Below, piece by piece: positions 6,127 through 8,162 of a DNA stretch of 8,162 nucleotides (its first letter is position 1; each line of letters opens with the position of its first letter). The position numbers and the translations under genes were made by a program. The stretch covers positions 1-8,162 of the forward strand of contig JAGMCY010000139.1 in the NCBI GenBank assembly GCA_023128965.1. Direction: 5' to 3'. The notes beneath the pieces are model-generated. The model was not told the origin of the DNA, ran no database searches, and was given only the letters and a program-made list of their open reading frames with translations. The stretch comes from Candidatus Aenigmatarchaeota archaeon. Its GTDB lineage: Archaea; Aenigmatarchaeota; Aenigmatarchaeia; QMZP01; QMZT01.

Positions 6127-6657
6127 CTATCTGGTCACAAGCAAATCGGATTTCGTGATTATCCCGCGTATTCGACCTTTCTCCGAAACCAGGACAGCGG
6201 AGTGTATATCGAGAAGAGGGGGAAGAATCTCTATCGTGTCGCTGGAATCAACAACAGGAAAAGGTTTGTCAAGAATGTCCTTCGCTTCCATGTGATCGAG
6301 GTTCTTGTCCATGTTGTGGAGGAGCGTGGCTTCGCTTATCACCCCTACCTGCCTCTCCCCTTCGAGGACAGGCAACTGGGAGAAGCCGGATGATTTCATG
6401 ACGGCTATTATTTTCTTTACCGGAGTTTCCGGCCTGACTGACATCACCCTGCTCATCACTTCGGAGCATCTTACGATTTTCTCCCTTTTCGAGAGGATGA
6501 GTAGGATTTTGTTGACAGTGGAAAGCCTCGGGTCGACCTTTTCATTCTCTATCTTCGCTATGTGTGCCTGCGAGATTCCCGCCAGTTTCGCGAGCTCTGT
6601 CTGCGATAAACCCCTTTCCGTCCTTAACTTCTTGATGTAATCTCCAGTCACGATCAT
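6127..6657 (-). CDS. XRE-type HTH transcriptional regulator with two CBS domains
   Basis: This 176-residue putative DNA-binding regulator has the COG3620-like architecture. An XRE/Cro-type helix-turn-helix spans residues 7-55 (YIKKLRTERGLSQTELAKLA, then GISQAHIAKIENEKVDPRLS). A CBS pair follows: CBS1 about 65-113 (VMSRVMSVRPETPVKKI ... GVISEATLL) and CBS2 about 124-174 (AKDILDKPFPVVDSSDTIEI ... GIITKSDLL). Such pairs commonly bind adenosyl ligands (AMP, ATP, SAM). The ribose-contacting Asp typical of the 'T-x-x-D' motif is present in CBS2 (Thr168, Asp171), but the matching place in CBS1 holds Thr111, so one ligand site may be lost. It is divergent from metK across 98 bases and upstream of lhr on the same strand. 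Its targets are not shown by the sequence; metK and its own gene are the obvious candidates. The start is ATG at 6657, with only a weak SD. Confidence 0.88.
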   Translation of the reverse strand: MIVTGDYIKKLRTERGLSQTELAKLAGISQAHIAKIENEKVDPRLSTVNKILLILSKREKIVRCSEVMSRVMSVRPETPVKKIIAVMKSSGFSQLPVLEGERQVGVISEATLLHNMDKNLDHMEAKDILDKPFPVVDSSDTIEILPPLLDIHSAVLVSEKGRIRGIITKSDLLVTR

Positions 6658-6665
6658 ATTCCCAT

Positions 6666-6687
6666 CAGTTATAATTTTAAACAGTTA
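6666..6687 (-). promoter_or_regulatory. TATA-like box of the HTH-CBS gene flanked by CAGTTA direct repeats
   Basis: Plus-strand CAGTTA occurs at 6666-6671 and again at 6682-6687, exactly 16 bases apart. On the minus strand the bases between and overlapping them read as a TATA-like TTTAAAATTAT (6681-6671), about 20 bases before the HTH-CBS start. The repeats could be half-sites for the regulator acting on its own promoter. The box is somewhat close to the ATG, and an alternative TATA-like run lies at 6687-6695, so assignment is tentative. Confidence 0.35.
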
Positions 6688-6699
6688 GATATAAGAAGA

Positions 6700-6708
6700 T
6701 ATATAAAT
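6700..6708 (+). promoter_or_regulatory. Putative TATA box for metK
   Basis: TATATAAAT matches the archaeal TATA pattern well. It predicts a transcription start near 6730 and a leader of about 25 bases that contains the SD GAGGTG (6744-6749). It lies within a 7-base inverted repeat (ATAAGAA 6691-6697 with TTCTTAT 6724-6730), so a protein bound there could block TBP. The leader is too short to hold any known SAM riboswitch. Confidence 0.5.
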
Positions 6709-6755
6709 GGAGAATAACAATAATTCTTATCTATTCGAAATTTGAGGTGGTGTTT

Positions 6756-7925
6756 ATGACTAAGGAAAGGATTTTGCTGACATCGGAAAGCGTGACAGAA
6801 GGTCACCCGGACAAGATGTGCGACCAGATCTCCGATGCGGTACTCGATGCAATTTATGCGAAAGACCCTAACGCCAGGGTTGCCTGCGAATGCGGGACGA
6901 AGAACGGAGGTGTAACGGTTTTCGGTGAGATAACCACGTCAACTTATATTGACATACCGCACATTGTCAGGAAAACAATAAAGGATATAGGGTACACGAA
7001 GGCCGAGTACGGGATAGAATACGAGACGTGCACGGTCTGGGTCCAGATTACAGAGCAAAGTCCTGATATAGATGTGGGGGTTTCGGAAGGAAAAGGAACT
7101 CACAAGGAACAGGGAGCAGGAGACCAAGGGATGATGTTCGGCTACGCATGCGATGAGACCCCTGAGTTGATGCCGCTTCCCATCACGCTCGCTCACAAAC
7201 TGGCGATGAGAATGGCAGAGTTAAGGAAGAAAGGCGAAATCAAATGGATGAGGCCTGACGGGAAGTCGCAGGTTACGATCGAATATGATGAGAAGGGGAA
7301 ACCACTTAGAGCGGACGCGGTTGTGGTTTCTACACAGCACAATGACAACGTGGATTACGAGATAATAAGGAAGGATATGATAGAAAAGGTGATAAAGCCT
7401 GTTTGTGAGGACTGGATAGACAGGGACACGAGGTTTTTTGTGAACCCCACAGGGACCTTCGTCCGTGGAGGTCCTTATGCTGACGCGGGACTTACGGGAA
7501 GGAAGATAATAGTTGATACATATGGAGGGATAGGGAAGCATGGCGGGGGGTGTTTCTCCGGGAAGGATCCTTCAAAGGTCGACAGGTCAGCGACCTACAT
7601 GGCGAGGTACATAGCAAAGAATATCGTAGCAGCGAAACTTGCGAGGAAATGCGAGATACAATTAGCGTATGCGATTGGTTATCCTGATCCCGTATCTGTG
7701 AATATCAACACATTCGGGACAGGGAAGATATCCGAAGATAAAATCTCCACCCTCGTCAGGAAACACTTCCCTTTGAAACCCGCTGGTATAATCGAACACT
7801 TGAAACTCCGGAGGCCGATATACAGGAAAACCGCCTGTTACGGGCATTTCGGAAGGGACGATCCGGACTTCACATGGGAGAAAACAGACAAAGCGGAGAT
7901 TCTCCGGAAAGAAGCGAAGTTGTAA
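6756..7925 (+). CDS. metK: S-adenosylmethionine synthetase, bacterial-type MetK
   Basis: MetK makes S-adenosylmethionine from methionine and ATP, releasing phosphate and pyrophosphate, and supplies the cell's methyl donor. The 389-residue protein is full length and matches the bacterial/eukaryotic family (COG0192) throughout: [12 protein letters not shown] (9-20), [14 protein letters not shown] (118-131), RPDGKSQVT (166-174), [14 protein letters not shown] (227-240), DTYGG (254-258), [16 protein letters not shown] (263-278), and the C-terminal [19 protein letters not shown]. These include the ATP-, metal- and phosphate-binding residues. It does not resemble the divergent archaeal MAT family (COG1812). 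ATG 6756 is preferred because GAGGTG (6744-6749) sits six bases upstream; GTG codons at 6747 and 6750 lie within or next to that SD. It is divergent from the HTH-CBS gene and appears to be a single-gene unit. Confidence 0.96.
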   Translation: MTKERILLTSESVTEGHPDKMCDQISDAVLDAIYAKDPNARVACECGTKNGGVTVFGEITTSTYIDIPHIVRKTIKDIGYTKAEYGIEYETCTVWVQITEQSPDIDVGVSEGKGTHKEQGAGDQGMMFGYACDETPELMPLPITLAHKLAMRMAELRKKGEIKWMRPDGKSQVTIEYDEKGKPLRADAVVVSTQHNDNVDYEIIRKDMIEKVIKPVCEDWIDRDTRFFVNPTGTFVRGGPYADAGLTGRKIIVDTYGGIGKHGGGCFSGKDPSKVDRSATYMARYIAKNIVAAKLARKCEIQLAYAIGYPDPVSVNINTFGTGKISEDKISTLVRKHFPLKPAGIIEHLKLRRPIYRKTACYGHFGRDDPDFTWEKTDKAEILRKEAKL

Positions 7926-7929
7926 AAGA

Positions 7930-7949
7930 ATCTTTTCTTTTTATTTTTA
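7930..7949 (+). terminator. T-rich tract after metK, probable terminator
   Basis: Five bases after the metK stop comes a run dominated by T (TCTTTTC, TTTTTA, TTTTTA). Oligo-T tracts without a strong hairpin are the usual signal for intrinsic termination by archaeal RNA polymerase. The final TTTTTATAAG may double as the TATA box for the next gene at 7967. Confidence 0.55.
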
Positions 7950-7966
7950 TAAGAAAAAATATCAGT

Positions 7967-8162
7967 ATGAACTTTCAACTTTTGATATTTTTGGCGAATT
8001 TAATTCTCATACTGGTCTTTTTCTCATTGATCATAAAACACGTAAAAGCAGGGTTTAGAAAAATAGGGAGAAACACGTTGATACTGCTCTTTTTGATATT
8101 TTTAACAGGCCTTGCCCTGAGGATACCAATTACGCCCTCCCACATGATGACGGATGAATATT
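7967..8162 (+). CDS. Membrane protein, 5' part only; possible GT-C type glycosyltransferase
   Basis: An open frame from ATG 7967 runs to the window edge (65 full codons) without a stop. It encodes a hydrophobic segment at residues 3-23, a short basic loop (KHVKAGFRKIGRN, residues 24-36), a second hydrophobic segment at about 37-51, then LRIPITPSHMMTDEY. An 'LRxP...DE' sequence just after an early membrane helix is typical of GT-C glycosyltransferases such as the PMT/ArnT (GT39)-like proteins, where the acidic pair lies in the first external loop and takes part in catalysis. No SD is evident. An AT-rich TATA-like run (7942-7952) lies about 20 bases upstream, so a leaderless transcript is possible. 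With only the N-terminus seen, the family assignment is tentative, but the frame looks real. Confidence 0.6.
   Translation, partial: MNFQLLIFLANLILILVFFSLIIKHVKAGFRKIGRNTLILLFLIFLTGLALRIPITPSHMMTDEY

Noticed and set aside
6747..6755. GTG start for metK three codons upstream
   Set aside because: The GTG overlaps the best SD (GAGGTG at 6744-6749). ATG 6756 has ideal spacing and gives the expected MetK N-terminus.
6720..6755. SAM riboswitch ahead of metK
   Set aside because: The predicted leader is only about 25 bases, with no stem structure able to form a known SAM riboswitch.
1..8162. CRISPR array, insertion sequence or integrase site
   Set aside because: No regularly spaced direct repeats, transposase or integrase coding sequence, or terminal inverted repeats were seen.

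Overview
The window is chromosomal DNA from an archaeon whose lineage I cannot fix. The evidence is archaeal/eukaryotic-type ribosomal protein eL19 next to an archaeal-type uL18, archaeal FtsY, a large Lhr-family helicase with a C-terminal zinc ribbon, an XRE-HTH protein fused to two CBS domains (an architecture common in archaea), GGTG-type Shine-Dalgarno (SD) sites, and TATA-like boxes about 20-30 bases ahead of starts. The dense packing, with one convergent gene pair abutting at zero bases, suggests a streamlined genome.

Layout. Positions 1-942 hold the 3' part of the eL19 gene and a complete uL18 gene, overlapping by 14 bases; this is the tail of a ribosomal protein operon. The genes that usually follow uL18 in archaea (uS5, uL30, uL15, secY) are absent. 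Instead, positions 981-2021 carry three small membrane genes for Mrp/Mnh cation/proton antiporter subunits E, F and G, without the large A/D and the B and C subunits. Positions 2040-3128 encode FtsY, the SRP receptor GTPase. It converges directly on a 947-residue Lhr-like helicase on the minus strand (5972-3129).

Upstream of the helicase is a 154-base leader (5973-6126) with three inverted repeats. Two are perfect 21-base palindromes built as 9-GAA-9, which differ from each other only by symmetric, pair-preserving changes. Upstream of that, on the minus strand, is an HTH-CBS regulator (6657-6127). It is divergent, across 98 bases, from metK (6756-7925), which encodes a bacterial-type S-adenosylmethionine synthetase rather than the usual archaeal MAT. 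A T-rich tract follows metK, and the window ends in the first 65 codons of a membrane protein, possibly a GT-C glycosyltransferase.

How the genes relate. Most of the window is housekeeping: translation (eL19, uL18), co-translational targeting (FtsY), ion homeostasis (Mrp), nucleic acid processing (Lhr) and methyl-donor synthesis (MetK). The least explained items are the paired palindromes ahead of lhr and the possibility that the HTH-CBS protein senses an adenosyl ligand such as SAM and controls the divergent metK. I found no mobile element, CRISPR array, tRNA or rRNA.
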